Part shown: piece by piece, positions 23,244-33,450 of the stretch
Numbering within the stretch: the first letter of the stretch is position 1
How the letters are laid out: each line of letters begins with the position of its first letter
Source: Seriola aureovittata
Lineage: Eukaryota > Chordata > Actinopteri > Carangiformes > Carangidae
Assembly (NCBI RefSeq): GCF_021018895.1
Contig: NC_079375.1
Coordinates: 6,442,060-6,506,059 of the forward strand
Length of the DNA stretch: 64,000 nucleotides
Reading direction: 5' to 3'
Position numbers and translations under genes: made by a program
The notes under the pieces: model-generated
Seen by the model: only the letters and a program-made list of their open reading frames with translations
Told to the model about the DNA's origin: nothing
Databases searched by the model: none

Positions 23244-24191
23244 ATGGAGAACAATTCACGTCAAGGCTCAGCTGCTCCTGTTCTTGGAGCCATTCCCAAC
23301 TTGTCCACTGCTCGTCCCAGTGGATTCACTTCTTTCCCCCCTGGTGTCACACGAATCCTTGTTCAGCCAGGCCCCTCTACAATCATCCTGGAGTTACCAA
23401 ACAAAGAGTTCGATTCTCCTGCCTCCAGCTGTCAAGCCACACCAGAGAAGACCACCCACTCTGCTGACTCTCCTTCCTCTGGCTTTCACGGCGCAGCACA
23501 GACCGGACCATGGTTCTTGGACGACAATGTTAGAGCTGGAATGGGGGACGCCATTCCCAACTTGTCAACTGCTCGTCCCAGTGGATTCACTTCTTTCCCC
23601 CCTGGTGTCACACGAATCCTTGTTCAGCCAGGCCCCTCTACAATCATCCTGGAGTTACCAAGCAAAGAGTTCGATTCTCCTGCCTCCAGCTGTCAAGCCA
23701 CACCAGAGAAGACCACCCACTCTGCTGACTCTCCTTCCTCTGGCTTTGAAGCCATCGCTGAGACCATGGACAAGACCAAGCTGTTTGTCACCCTGCTGAC
23801 CGTGAGACTGCTCACTAAGTGCCGTGTCCTGGACATCTGCACGGAGGAAGAGCTGGCCACCTACGCCAAACAACTGGTGAACCAAACGCTGCAGGGACTC
23901 ACCGTGAGAGACGGTTTCTGCCCAGATGAAAAAGACATCAAAAAGATCTGCAGGACCGTCATCAAGGATCTCACCAAGAAGCTTGGGGGGAAGAGCTCTC
24001 TGAACTTTGTAATGCTGTCAGAGCAACCAAGCGTGGAAGCAGTCATTGTCAACACTTTACAAGCCAACATCTCTAAGTACTCGACTGTGTCTGCAAGCAA
24101 GAAAACACGTAGATGGAGAGAACTCCTCTGGCCCGCCATGAATGTCATCACTACTTGTGGCCTGTTCTTCTTGGCCGCAATCTTTTTGTAA
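23244..24191 (+). CDS. Unrecognised single-exon protein with internal duplication and C-terminal membrane anchor
   Basis: An uninterrupted 315-residue frame from ATG 23244 (GTG before it, G at +4) to TAA 24189-24191. Residues 17-82 (AIPNLSTARPSGFTSFPPGV... to SPSSGF) are repeated almost exactly at 104-169, joined by a 21-residue linker. The duplicated half is Pro/Ser/Thr-rich and probably disordered. From about residue 170 the protein looks helical and charged (KTKLFVTLLTVRLLTKC, EEELATYAKQLVNQTL, DEKDIKKICRTVIKDLTKKL). It ends with a hydrophobic segment (VITTCGLFFLAAIFL), a possible tail anchor. I do not recognise the family. Lack of introns, a CpG-rich upstream region and an AATAAA at 24465-24470 support a real transcription unit. 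A retrocopy or a multi-copy fish-specific gene are both possible. Confidence 0.65.
   Translation: MENNSRQGSAAPVLGAIPNLSTARPSGFTSFPPGVTRILVQPGPSTIILELPNKEFDSPASSCQATPEKTTHSADSPSSGFHGAAQTGPWFLDDNVRAGMGDAIPNLSTARPSGFTSFPPGVTRILVQPGPSTIILELPSKEFDSPASSCQATPEKTTHSADSPSSGFEAIAETMDKTKLFVTLLTVRLLTKCRVLDICTEEELATYAKQLVNQTLQGLTVRDGFCPDEKDIKKICRTVIKDLTKKLGGKSSLNFVMLSEQPSVEAVIVNTLQANISKYSTVSASKKTRRWRELLWPAMNVITTCGLFFLAAIFL
23289..23486 (+). repeat. Internal coding repeat, unit 1 (198 bp)
   Basis: 66 codons from AIPNLSTARP to SPSSGF. Pairs with 23550-23747 with only a couple of base differences seen (CC/CA in the Leu-Ser region and AAC/AGC). Confidence 0.95.
23550..23747 (+). repeat. Internal coding repeat, unit 2 (198 bp)
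   Basis: Second copy of the 66-codon block, offset 261 bp (87 codons) from unit 1, so the frame is kept. Near identity at silent positions indicates a recent tandem duplication or ongoing conversion. Confidence 0.95.
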
Positions 24192-24202
24192 ACTCCTGAA
24201 GG

Positions 24203-24440
24203 TGGCACGGTGGGGCAGCGGCTAGCACTGTGGCCTCACTGTTGCCAGTGTCAAAGGACAGGCTAATGCTGGTGAACAGCCCTAGCCTGTCTCCTATCAC
24301 TAGTTTACACTGTGCCACACAGGGGGGAACTGGGCTCACTGGTGGTTCTGGCCTGGTTACTGAGGCCAGGACCACCACTGGACCCAGTTCCTCCCTGTCC
24401 TGGCGTGGGTTTCCTCCGGGATTTCCGGTTTTTCCCACAC
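24203..24440. repeat. Dispersed fish repeat with tRNA-like head
   Basis: Begins GGTGGCACGGTGGGGCAGCG...GCTAGCACTGTGGCCTCACTG and ends CGTGGGTTTCCTCCGGGATTTCCGGTTT. Both are hallmarks of a very common fish interspersed element whose head resembles a tRNA A-box region. The middle is diverged. It lies in the 3' UTR of the single-exon gene. Confidence 0.6.
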
Positions 24441-24464
24441 TCTAATTCAAACTCTAATTTGGAC

Positions 24465-24470
24465 AATAAA
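24465..24470 (+). terminator. Polyadenylation signal AATAAA of the single-exon gene
   Basis: Canonical hexamer 274 bp after the stop codon, the first one downstream. Confidence 0.5.
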
Positions 24471-25039
24471 ATCATTCAATTAGATACTTTTGATTCCTGA
24501 ATGGACTTCTTCTTTAATATAATCATATGACATGACATATATAATATTTCCTAATCATATTTATTCATGTTGAATATTGATCATACAGTATGAGTGTAAT
24601 TTATTTTAAATCTTAATCTGCAAAGAACATTTTAACTCATTTAAATGAAGAAAATATAGTGGAGAAAAAGTTCAATATTTTCCTCTGAAATATGAAGTAA
24701 AGCACAAAATGTGTTTGGAAAATCTTAAGGGGTTTTTGCAATGGTTTAAATGACTTTAAGTGATTTCTTAAGATGAGAACAGCTGCAAACCTTGCAGAGC
24801 AACCACAAGTAGCAGATGGATTTTCAGTTTTCCTTTAATATCTTTTTATGAAATATTTTAATAATTTGCTGCATGTTTCAACACATGAAAGAATTTAATT
24901 CAAGTCTATAGAAACCAGACAAGTACAAAACTGTCTGTCTCTTAACGGGAAATCATTGAAATATTATTCTGTTCTGAGCAGTCTTCTTGGGATGCAATAA
25001 CATATGTGATATATTTACAATAATAAACAGCTATTAAGC
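24471..25039. other. Intergenic flank shared with the 62-kb region
   Basis: No gene seen. About 24835-25030 aligns by eye with about 62160-62304 (TTTAATAATTTG, TTCAAGTCT, GGGAAAT, CAATAATAAACA words in the same order). It is therefore part of a duplicated block that includes the minus-strand V exon beside it. Confidence 0.6.
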
Positions 25040-25347
25040 TTTAATTAGTTTATATTCAGCTAGTTTTTTTACTACTTCAGTCCCTGTCACTCGTGCATTA
25101 TAAACTCCACTGTCCGCCTCTTGTAGATTCTTTGGTTTCACAGAGAATTTTTTGACAGAAGCCTCAAGCCTTCCAGTGTAAACATCAGAGACTGTTGGTT
25201 CTTTAACAGGTGAAAATGTAAATAAAGCTTTACTTCCATTGAATGTCCATTGAAGAATTTAAAATTTCTGAGCTACATCAGCCTCCATGACCTCAGGAAG
25301 TAAATCCTTCCCCTTCTGCACGAATACAGGAGTCACAGCACTGGAGC
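25040..25347 (-). pseudogene. Broken SLAM-like V-domain exon
   Basis: Read on the minus strand from acceptor TTTTACAG (exon starts at 25347), it matches exon 2 of the two intact genes: GSSAVTPVFVQKGKDLL at the start and EADSGVY near the end. An in-frame TAA follows QKF, where the intact genes have the segment before the conserved Trp. The 3' end drifts (AEYKLI instead of AEYSVT), with no clear donor. No signal-peptide, C2 or membrane exon was found beside it on this strand. An orphan, inactivated exon in inverted orientation to its relatives. Confidence 0.85.
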
Positions 25348-27011
25348 CTGTAAAAAGAGACACACAATACAATAGAAATCACAGATTCTTTATATAATCT
25401 TTAGTCAATAATGAGTGTTAGTCCTAAGCTGCATGTGTTGTACCTCTACCGGCCAAATCAGGTACTGATACCTCATCACACTTTGACAGTGCTTGAGCCC
25501 ACCAGTGATTTCTATCAGCACCCAGACTGAAGCACCCATATTAAAATAAGAAAATGTGTCCACTGCATGATTTTAATATTTCAGTCAATTCATTTAAACT
25601 CCTTCATTCTTGTTTTTTTTGTTTTGTTTTGTCTGTCTAATGTTTCATATAATCAGACTTTTTTGAACAAGCTTCTTGGCTTTCTTCCTCACCTGTGCTC
25701 AGATATTTTAATGTCATCTTGATATGTTAATGCTAAGGTACAACAATCAGATTTTAGAAATATAATTTGAAGTATTAGTAGAAAAAATTAGGTTAAGAGT
25801 ACATATTAATGAAATAGGTCCCATTCTGACACATCTCATACTGTGATTCATATGAGGAAGTGAAGTGTGTTTTTGCTGTGTCTCAACCAACCTCCTACCT
25901 TAGTGCACATGCACATACACATATTTTCAGTAGGGGGGGCTGTCCTGGATGTGCATGTGGTTAGCATTCGATTCAATTTAGTTAAACTTAGAGCAGTGGA
26001 GAGGAAAACTCCCTTTTAACAGGAAGAAACGTTGGACAGAACCAGACTCAGGGTGGGCGACCGTCTGCCCACAGCCTTGTTACACGTTTGTTACTTTTGA
26101 ATTTGGACTCAGAAGCCGACACAGACAAGGTGGAGATGGTTTAAGGTATTTTAATGTCAAAAGTTTAAGCAAAGAGGAAGCTGGCGGCTGGCAGAGGGTG
26201 TGAAGCAGGGAATCAGCCGTTTGTGCCAGACTGCAGCCTGAGGTTGCCATGGTGATTTTAAGTTTCTACTGAGTGAGACATGGATTCAGTTGAGAGACAC
26301 CTCTCAAACTCTGGTTTACTGTGGCACTGGGTATTTGAAAAGACAGGAAAATATTCGCCTCTCCACCCCTAAAAAGTTTTAAATTCAGTGAAAAATAATG
26401 AATCAGTCATTAACCTGTATTGTTCTGATATTAGGTCTTTTACTGGGCTGTGTGGTTACTTGATTCCTGCTGAGATCCTATGCAGCATTGTCAGCAGAGG
26501 GCGCTCAAGTGCTGCAGGAATGACATATTTTTGTAGGCCTATATGGACGTTACCATCACCCTGGTTACCGCCACAAAAAAGCCAATGAGAGTTTTCCATT
26601 GCGTGATAATCTCTTCACAAATGAAAACCACTTTTCTGTTTTTTGAGGCCTAAATCCAATCACCATAAAAAGCTAATATGCTATCCCTTCAACATCACTG
26701 GAAATATGACGTTTTCAAAATAAGAGTTCACACCATATTCACTATTGATGCATTTTATTGTCGTATCTGTAAACACTGGAAAAGAGAAATACATTGACTG
26801 ATGTTACTTCATTTGAACACAATTCATATAGGCTGAAAAGTAGTAACAAGACAAGTTCATATTTTTACACAACTCAACACAATATTAAACACTTACCTGT
26901 TACTTAGCTGGTGTTTTCATGAAAACTAAGGTCCTATAATTACCTGTCTGAAAGGACAGGTAAGTAGCAACAACAGAAGGCTTTTAATAGCAGAGTGAAG
27001 GAAAATTAAAT
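25348..27011. other. Intergenic DNA with dispersed-repeat fragments
   Basis: No gene recognised. About 25965-26080 contains GAGAGGAAAACTCCCTTTTA and ACAGGAAGAAACGTTGGACA, typical of a widespread fish interspersed repeat. A 17-bp imperfect palindrome-like stretch near 26935-26965 (TACCTGTCTGAAAGGACAGGTA) could be a small hairpin. Confidence 0.5.
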
Positions 27012-27275
27012 CCTTTTGCTCAACAGAACCAGTCAGGTGATCTCTGAGTCCAGATTTCAGACTTCTTTTTTCTTTTCAGTGTTGAAGAGTGACGCACAGA
27101 GAGCAGATAAAACCTGACGACTCATGTATCAACTGTGACCTTCAGAGCAGGAAGGACGACACGGAAGACGAGTTTGTTTTAAACAAACTTTACTAATTCT
27201 CATGTGAACTGCATTCAGATGTGTCTCCTTGTTGCACATTGGTGCAAGGTGCTCCACAGATCAGGCCAAAGGAAA

Positions 27276-27870
27276 TGTAGAACAAACTGATATTTGTCTT
27301 AATTTTGGTTGGTTTTCTGCTTTTTCTTTTATCTTTGTTTCCTAGAGTGCAGAGTGATCACTGTGTAAAGATGACAGTTTATGTTTTTACACTTCATCAC
27401 AGGTATTTTCCATCTTGCATAGAGTAACCTGAGAACACGAGATGTGTTAAATACAGAGCGATCGGAAAGGAAGTGGTTATCACTGCAACTTAAGTGCTGA
27501 AGTGAACAAAAACTGCACCAGTAAAACAAATACATAGAACAAAGATTAGCAATATGTCGTTCCTATGTAACATTTTTTATCCTTCTTTTGTTTCTTTCAA
27601 ATTTCTCTTGTCTTGGAGGCCACAGGTGAAAATGACTCTCCAGTTAACTCTGGTAGTCAGAGTAAAAAACTAGGAATGTTAAGTCAATAAATAAGAACTA
27701 TACATGTAGAGAGAGCTATTATTTATTAAGCAAAGAAGCCCACAGGATTTGCTGGAACACATATTACTACTATTCATCTTTTCATGGATATCAATTGGTA
27801 CTTTCATAAAGGTTTGCATTAAAAAATATTCAGTGTTTATTAACTGATCTCAAGCAGTAAAACAGAACTT
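27276..27870. other. 595-bp insertion unique to duplication copy 2
   Basis: Flanked by sequence that is contiguous in copy 1 except for 8 bp. No coding frame, terminal inverted repeats or poly-A tail was recognised, so insertion versus deletion in copy 1 cannot be decided here. Confidence 0.75.
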
Positions 27871-28025
27871 AGAGAAGTTCATTTGTTCACTTCCTGATTC
27901 TAACACTGTGAGTGTGGTTTTGACAGGAAAAGCACATCTGTGATAAGACTTTAACCCTGTGGTCTGTTAGAGGAGAACACAACACCTCACACTGGTGCAG
28001 TTTGGACTGAGCGAAGCCAGAGAAC

Positions 28026-29938
28026 ATGACGTCTGTCGCTGTGATACTGGGACTGCTGGTCTGCATAGAGGCACCAGGTAAGACAAGAACACTAATGACC
28101 TGTTATTAACAGATACAGCAATGATACGTGAGCAGGCTTCTTTACTGTGAATGATAAACTGAGCACCAGGGGCAGAACTGATGAACATGTAAAGTTCATG
28201 TTGATTAGAAACACACACATGTTTTATCTGAAAGAATGTGAGCAGTCAGGAAGACGAGGTCAGTTAGTCCTTTATGTAGATTAAAAAGAACAATACTTTA
28301 ACACTTGAAACAGTTCAAGTCTAAATGTACATGGTGACGTCACTGTGGGACTAAAGGGGTTTTGTTTTTTCAGAGGACACAGGTATTAGAAGTCATTTGT
28401 TAATTGAGAAGTACAGGTCGAATCGATATTTTAAGATCTTATCACATTCCCCTCTTTGCTGATACGATGTTATAGTTGTCAGTATCAATACTTTTGATGA
28501 TCGGTCACTTTATTTCATCAGAATCAAATATATGTAATTATTTATCATGAGTTAATCTCAGATTATATTTTATATCTATAAAAACATAAACCTGAATGTG
28601 TTGAAACACAAGGTTCAAATCAGTGGCTCCTCTCTTGTCTCAATGTTCATCTCACTTTTAATGATCACTGATTAATTCATGACTGAATTCAACATTCAAG
28701 TGATTTTGTGCTGTTGTGTTGTTTTACAGGCTCCAGTGCTGTGACTCCTGTATTTTGGGAGAAGGGGAAGGATTTACTGCTGGAAGTCATGATACGTGAT
28801 GTACCTGAAGATTTCAGCCTTCTTTTATGGACATTCAATGGAAAAGTCGTTCTAGTAAGATTTTCACCTGGTAAAGAGCCAATAGTCTCTAATGTTTACA
28901 CTGGAAGGGTTGAGGCTTCTGTGAAAAATTTCTCTGTGAAACTGAAGAATCTACAAGAGGCAGACAGTGGAGTTTATACTGCACGAGTGACAGCGGATCA
29001 AGTACAAAAACTAGCTGAATACAGCGTCACAGCTCAAGGTAGGTTTGTTAACATCCCAGACACTGACATAGACAATCTGCTGCCATGTTTCTAAAACGCT
29101 TCATGTAAACTTTCCCCCTCAGATCCAGTGTCTCCAGTTGCCATGACAGTAGACTCTGTGTCCAGCAGCTCAGACTCCTGTAGCCTCACTGTGACCTGCA
29201 GCACACAGGACTCACATCACATCAACAGCACCTTTACATGTGACACCAACACCTGCAGTCAGGAGGGAGGAGAGAGGTCAAAGGTCACATCCCCTGGTGC
29301 TTCTCTCAATGTCTACCTGCTGAATGACTTAATCATCTGTAACCATAGCAACCAGGTTAGCTGGACCAACAACAGAAAAATGATTGATGATTTCTGTTGG
29401 AGATACACTGGTAAGTCTGACAGAAGAAACAACCTGTTGATAATAATAATGCACAGTGTGGAGTTAAATTTAGAGCATATAAGAATTTATTTTTTTTTAA
29501 ATAAAACTTTTACTTTGTCCAAGTAAATAAGTTCTGAACATGATCAACCACCATGTCAGAAGTTTTTTTAAAGGGACATTAAATGATGATAATGATTAAA
29601 TCAATAATTTAATTTCCTTCTGCTTTTGCTGATTTAATTTTATCGTGTTTGACAAATGTCGTTGTTATTACTGAGTGTAGAACAAATAGGAGTTAGCACA
29701 ATAAATACTGTTAAAGTTAAATATCAGTTAACATTGAAAGGAATAACAGATTTATTACTTCCTCTTAACCACTGTATCAGTTTCATTAAGAAACAACCTG
29801 TGTTGTTGTGCTGCAGGTTCAGAGGCTGGTATCTCTCTCTGCCTGGTGAAGACAGTCGTGTTCTCTGTCGGTCTGGTCATCATGGTGTCTGCTGTCATCA
29901 GTGTCCATCTCATGGAGAAGCTCAAGAGGCACAAATAA
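28026..29938 (+). CDS. SLAM/CD2-family-like Ig receptor, short tail (copy 2)
   Basis: Four exons: 28026-28077, 28730-29038, 29123-29410 and 29817-29938. Phases match copy 1 and the product is 256 residues. Signal peptide and membrane exons are essentially identical to copy 1; the tail ends KLKRHK. The V exon differs at about 19 of 104 residues and is one codon shorter (SNVYTG against SDVVYTG). The C2 exon differs at about eight residues and keeps all six cysteines; the WTNDS sequon of copy 1 has become WTNNR. Again there are no cysteines in the V domain and no signalling motif in the tail. The start codon was chosen because it begins the signal peptide and matches copy 1. It probably has a related but different ligand from copy 1 (inference). 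Confidence 0.85.
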
Positions 29939-30321
29939 TCAAACCGTTCTCTACTGATCAACTTCACATGTGTCTCACAGTCTTATCTAAATGTAAAGTT
30001 AAAGGTGGCCTGTGTGGTCTTTTCTTTTTTATAGGTGGGTCCTTCTCTTGTATTATGCATGTGCACAAGAAATGTAGCAAAGCACCGACAAAGTGAAGGA
30101 GGGAGAAGACTGCAGACATAGATGTAAACAATTCAGGGTTTTATTTCATCAGCCTTTAAAATGCATGCAAAGCTTTTCTAAGGCATCAAGGATACTCACA
30201 ATATATGACTGTTAATGTAAATGTTGTTTCTTTGCAAAAAAACTTTTAATATTCAATACAAATGCAAATTATTCTTGATTATCCATTGATTGTAGCCAAT
30301 ATTCAATAATCTCATTATGTA

Positions 30322-30327
30322 AATAAA
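30322..30327 (+). terminator. Polyadenylation signal AATAAA of copy 2
   Basis: 384 bp after the stop codon and conserved in the third copy at 61670-61675. The satellite array starts only about 65 bp further on. Confidence 0.6.
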
Positions 30328-30537
30328 ACGATTGTTAAGAGATTCCCCTGTTAAAAATGTCTGTGGATGTTGTTTTCTTGAAAAAATTTTATGCCATACT
30401 TTATTGTGCAATTTTTTTGCATTTTTATGCCTTACTATACTATGATGTTTTCATTTTATCATAAAAGGATGGTTCATAATATTTCACTGATAAATATACT
30501 ATGATATATTTTATGCCTTGCTATACCATGAGTTTGT

Positions 30538-30615
30538 GATACGGCAGCATGCTCGTACAACGCTTAATACTATTGCCTCACGCTGAGAAGGTCAACGGTT
30601 CAAACCCTGGTTTTG
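30538..30615 (+). repeat. tRNA-like module 1 in the array
   Basis: GCAGCATGCTCGTACAACGC then CCTCACGCTGAGAAGG and a B-box-like GGTTCAAACCC. Same arrangement as the tRNA-derived head of common fish interspersed repeats. Confidence 0.6.
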
Positions 30616-31527
30616 GGCTTTACTATCCCGTGACATTTCTATGCCATACTATACTATGACGTTTTTTTGGCATTTTCATACTTACTATAATATGATGTTT
30701 TATGCCTTACCATACGTTTTTATGAACTTCTATGCCTTTATATACTATGATGTTTTTATGAGATTTTATGCCATACTGTAGTATGACATTTTTTGACATT
30801 TTTATGCCTTACTATAATGTGACTTTTTTTTTAATTAAATGCCACTCTTCTCGCCATACTATATGTTGATGTTTTTTGGTATTTTTATGCCTTAGTATAC
30901 TATGATGTTTTGTGCCTTACAATATTATGACATCTTTTGACATTTTTATGCCTTGCTATACTGACGTTTTTTTAAATTTTCACTCCATACTATAAGATGG
31001 AGATTTTTGGCATTTTTGTGCCTGACTATACCATGACGCTTTAACCCTTACTATACTGTGATGTTTTTTAGACATTTTCACACCATATAGTATGATGATG
31101 TTTTTTTAAAAATTTCATGCCATAGTGGACTATGACATTTTTTGACAATTTTATGCCTTACTATACTATTAAGTTTTTTGAAATTTTTATGCAATACTAT
31201 ACTATGAGGTTTTTTTTTACATTTTGACATCATACTATCCGATGAATTTTTGGGGCATTTTTATGATTCACTATATTATGACATTTTATGCCTTATTATA
31301 CTATGATGTTTTTTTGAAATTTTTATACCTTAGGATATTATGACGTTTTGTGTCATTTTTATGCCTTAGTATACTATGACATTTTTTGAAATTTTATGCC
31401 ATACTATACTATGATGTTTTTTGCCATTTTTATGCCTTATTATACTATGATGTTTTTTGAAATTTTATGCCATACTATACTATGACGTTTTTTGCCATTT
31501 TTATGCCTTGCTATACCATGAGTTTGT

Positions 31528-31605
31528 GATACGGCAGCATGCTCGTACAACGCTTAATACTATTGCCTCACGCTGAGAAGGTCAACGGTTCAAACCCTGG
31601 TTTTG
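31528..31605 (+). repeat. tRNA-like module 2 in the array
   Basis: Copy of module 1 in the 990-bp duplication. Confidence 0.6.
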
Positions 31606-32387
31606 GGCTTTACTATCCCGTGACATTCTATGCCATACTATACTATGACGTTTTTTTGGCATTTTCATACTTACTATAATATGATGTTTTATGCCTTACC
31701 ATACGTTTTTATGAACTTCTATGCCTTTATATACTATGATGTTTTTATGAGATTTTATGCCATACTGTAGTATGACATTTTTTGACATTTTTATGCCTTA
31801 CTATACTGTGACTTTTTTTTTAATTAAATGCCACTCTTCTCGCCATACTATATGTTGATGTTTTTTGGTATTTTTATGCCTTAGTATACTATGATGTTTT
31901 GTGCCTTACAATATTATGACATCTTTTGACATTTTTATGCCTTGCTATACTGACGTTTTTTTAAATTTTCACTCCATACTATAAGATGGAGATTTTTGGC
32001 ATTTTTGTGCCTGACTATACCATGACGCTTTAACCCTTACTATACTGTGATGTTTTTTAGACATTTTCACACCATATAGTATGATGATGTTTTTTTAAAA
32101 ATTTCATGCCATAGTGGACTAGTGGCATTTTTATGATTCACTATATTATGACGTTTTATGCCTTATTATACTATGATGTTTTTTTGAAATTTTTATACCT
32201 TAGGATATTATGACGTTTTTTGTCATTTTTATGCCTTAGTATACTATGACATTTTTTGAAATTTTATGCCATACTATACTATGATGTTTTTTGCCATTTT
32301 TATGCCTTATTATACTATGACGTTTTATGATATTTCACGGAGTAGTATACTGATATTTTATATACCTTGCTATACAATGAGTTAGTG

Positions 32388-32460
32388 ATCCAGCAGCATG
32401 GTGGTACAATGGTTAGGACTATAGCCTCACACTGAGAAGGGCAAGGGTTCAAACCCTGTT
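32388..32460 (+). repeat. tRNA-like module 3 in the array
   Basis: CAGCAGCATGGTGGTACAAT, GGTTAGGACTATAGCCTCAC and GGGTTCAAACCC in order. Nearly identical, with its flanks, to module 7 at 57045. Confidence 0.65.
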
Positions 32461-32647
32461 TTTAGGCTTTTATATGCTGTGACATTTTTGCGCCATCCTA
32501 AACTATGATGTTTTTTTGAATTTTTATGCCTTACTATACAATGATGTTTTCATGACATTCTATGCCTAATGGACAATAACCTTTTATGATATATCATGGA
32601 TTAGTATGCTAAGATATTCTTAATATCTTGCTATACCATTAAATTGT

Positions 32648-32720
32648 GATGCAGCAGCATCATGGTACAATGGTTAGGATTGTTGCTTCACAATGAGAAG
32701 GTCATGGGTTCAAACCCTGG
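32648..32720 (+). repeat. tRNA-like module 4 in the array
   Basis: GCAGCAGCATCATGGTACAA then GGGTTCAAACCC. Confidence 0.6.
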
Positions 32721-32768
32721 TTTCAGGCTTTTATATACTGTGACATTTTTGCGCCATCCTATACAATG

Positions 32769-32826
32769 ATGTTTTTTGATATTTATATGTCTTACTATAG
32801 TAAGACATATAAATATCAAAAAACAT
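32769..32826. repeat. 58-bp perfect palindrome
   Basis: Two 29-base arms meet without a spacer at CTTACTA|TAGTAAG, and the outermost bases are ATG...CAT. It lies among the degenerate left-edge units. Confidence 0.95.
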
Positions 32827-32929
32827 TTATGTTTTCATGACATTTTATGCCTAATGGACAATCTTTTGTGATATATCATGGATTAGTATGCTAAAATATC
32901 CTTAATATCATGCTATACCATGAGCTGGT

Positions 32930-33002
32930 GATGCAGAAGTATTGTTGTACAATGGTCAGGACTGCTGCCTCACACTGGCAAGGTCGTGGGTTCAATCCCT
33001 GG
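32930..33002 (+). repeat. tRNA-like module 5 in the array
   Basis: GTACAATGGTCAGGACTGCT, then GGGTTCAATCCC. Confidence 0.6.
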
Positions 33003-33375
33003 TTTGGGGTTTTACTGTCCTATGGTCCTTTTTGATATATTTTTTGCCTTACTATACTATGATGTTTTTTGCCATTTTTATACCTTATGATACTGTGATG
33101 TTTTTTGGCGTTTAATGCCTTACCATACTGTGACGTTTTTATGACCTTTCATGCCTTTATATACTATTATGTTTTTGTGACATTTTATGCCATACTATAC
33201 AATGACATTTTTTGACATATCCAAGTCACGCTATATGATTAAGTTTTTTGACATTTTTTTGCATTACTATTCTTTGATTTTTTCATGACATTTTATGACT
33301 AATGGACAATCTTTTGTGATATCTCAAGGATTTGTATACTAAAATATCCTTAATACCTTGCTATACTATGAGCTT

Positions 33376-33450
33376 GTGATGTAGAAGTATTGTGGTACAA
33401 TGGTCAGGACTACTGCCTAACACTGACAAGGTCATGCGTTCAATCCCTGT
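33376..33450 (+). repeat. tRNA-like module 6 in the array
   Basis: GTACAATGGTCAGGACTACT, then GCGTTCAATCCC. Confidence 0.55.

Larger units (their letters stand above)
27012..30147 (+). repeat. Segmental duplication unit, copy 2
   Basis: Near-identical to 17809-20345. It contains a 595-bp segment (27276-27870) not present in copy 1. Weaker similarity to the copy 1 flank continues to about 30390, where the satellite array begins. Confidence 0.93.
30512..32330. repeat. About 0.99-kb direct duplication at the left end of the array
   Basis: The block beginning TTGCTATACCATGAGTTTG at 30517 recurs 990 bp later at about 31507, with the same idiosyncratic words (CGTACAACGCTTAATAC, TAATTAAATGCCACTC) in order. 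The second copy lacks about 130 bp around 32120. Confidence 0.85.
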
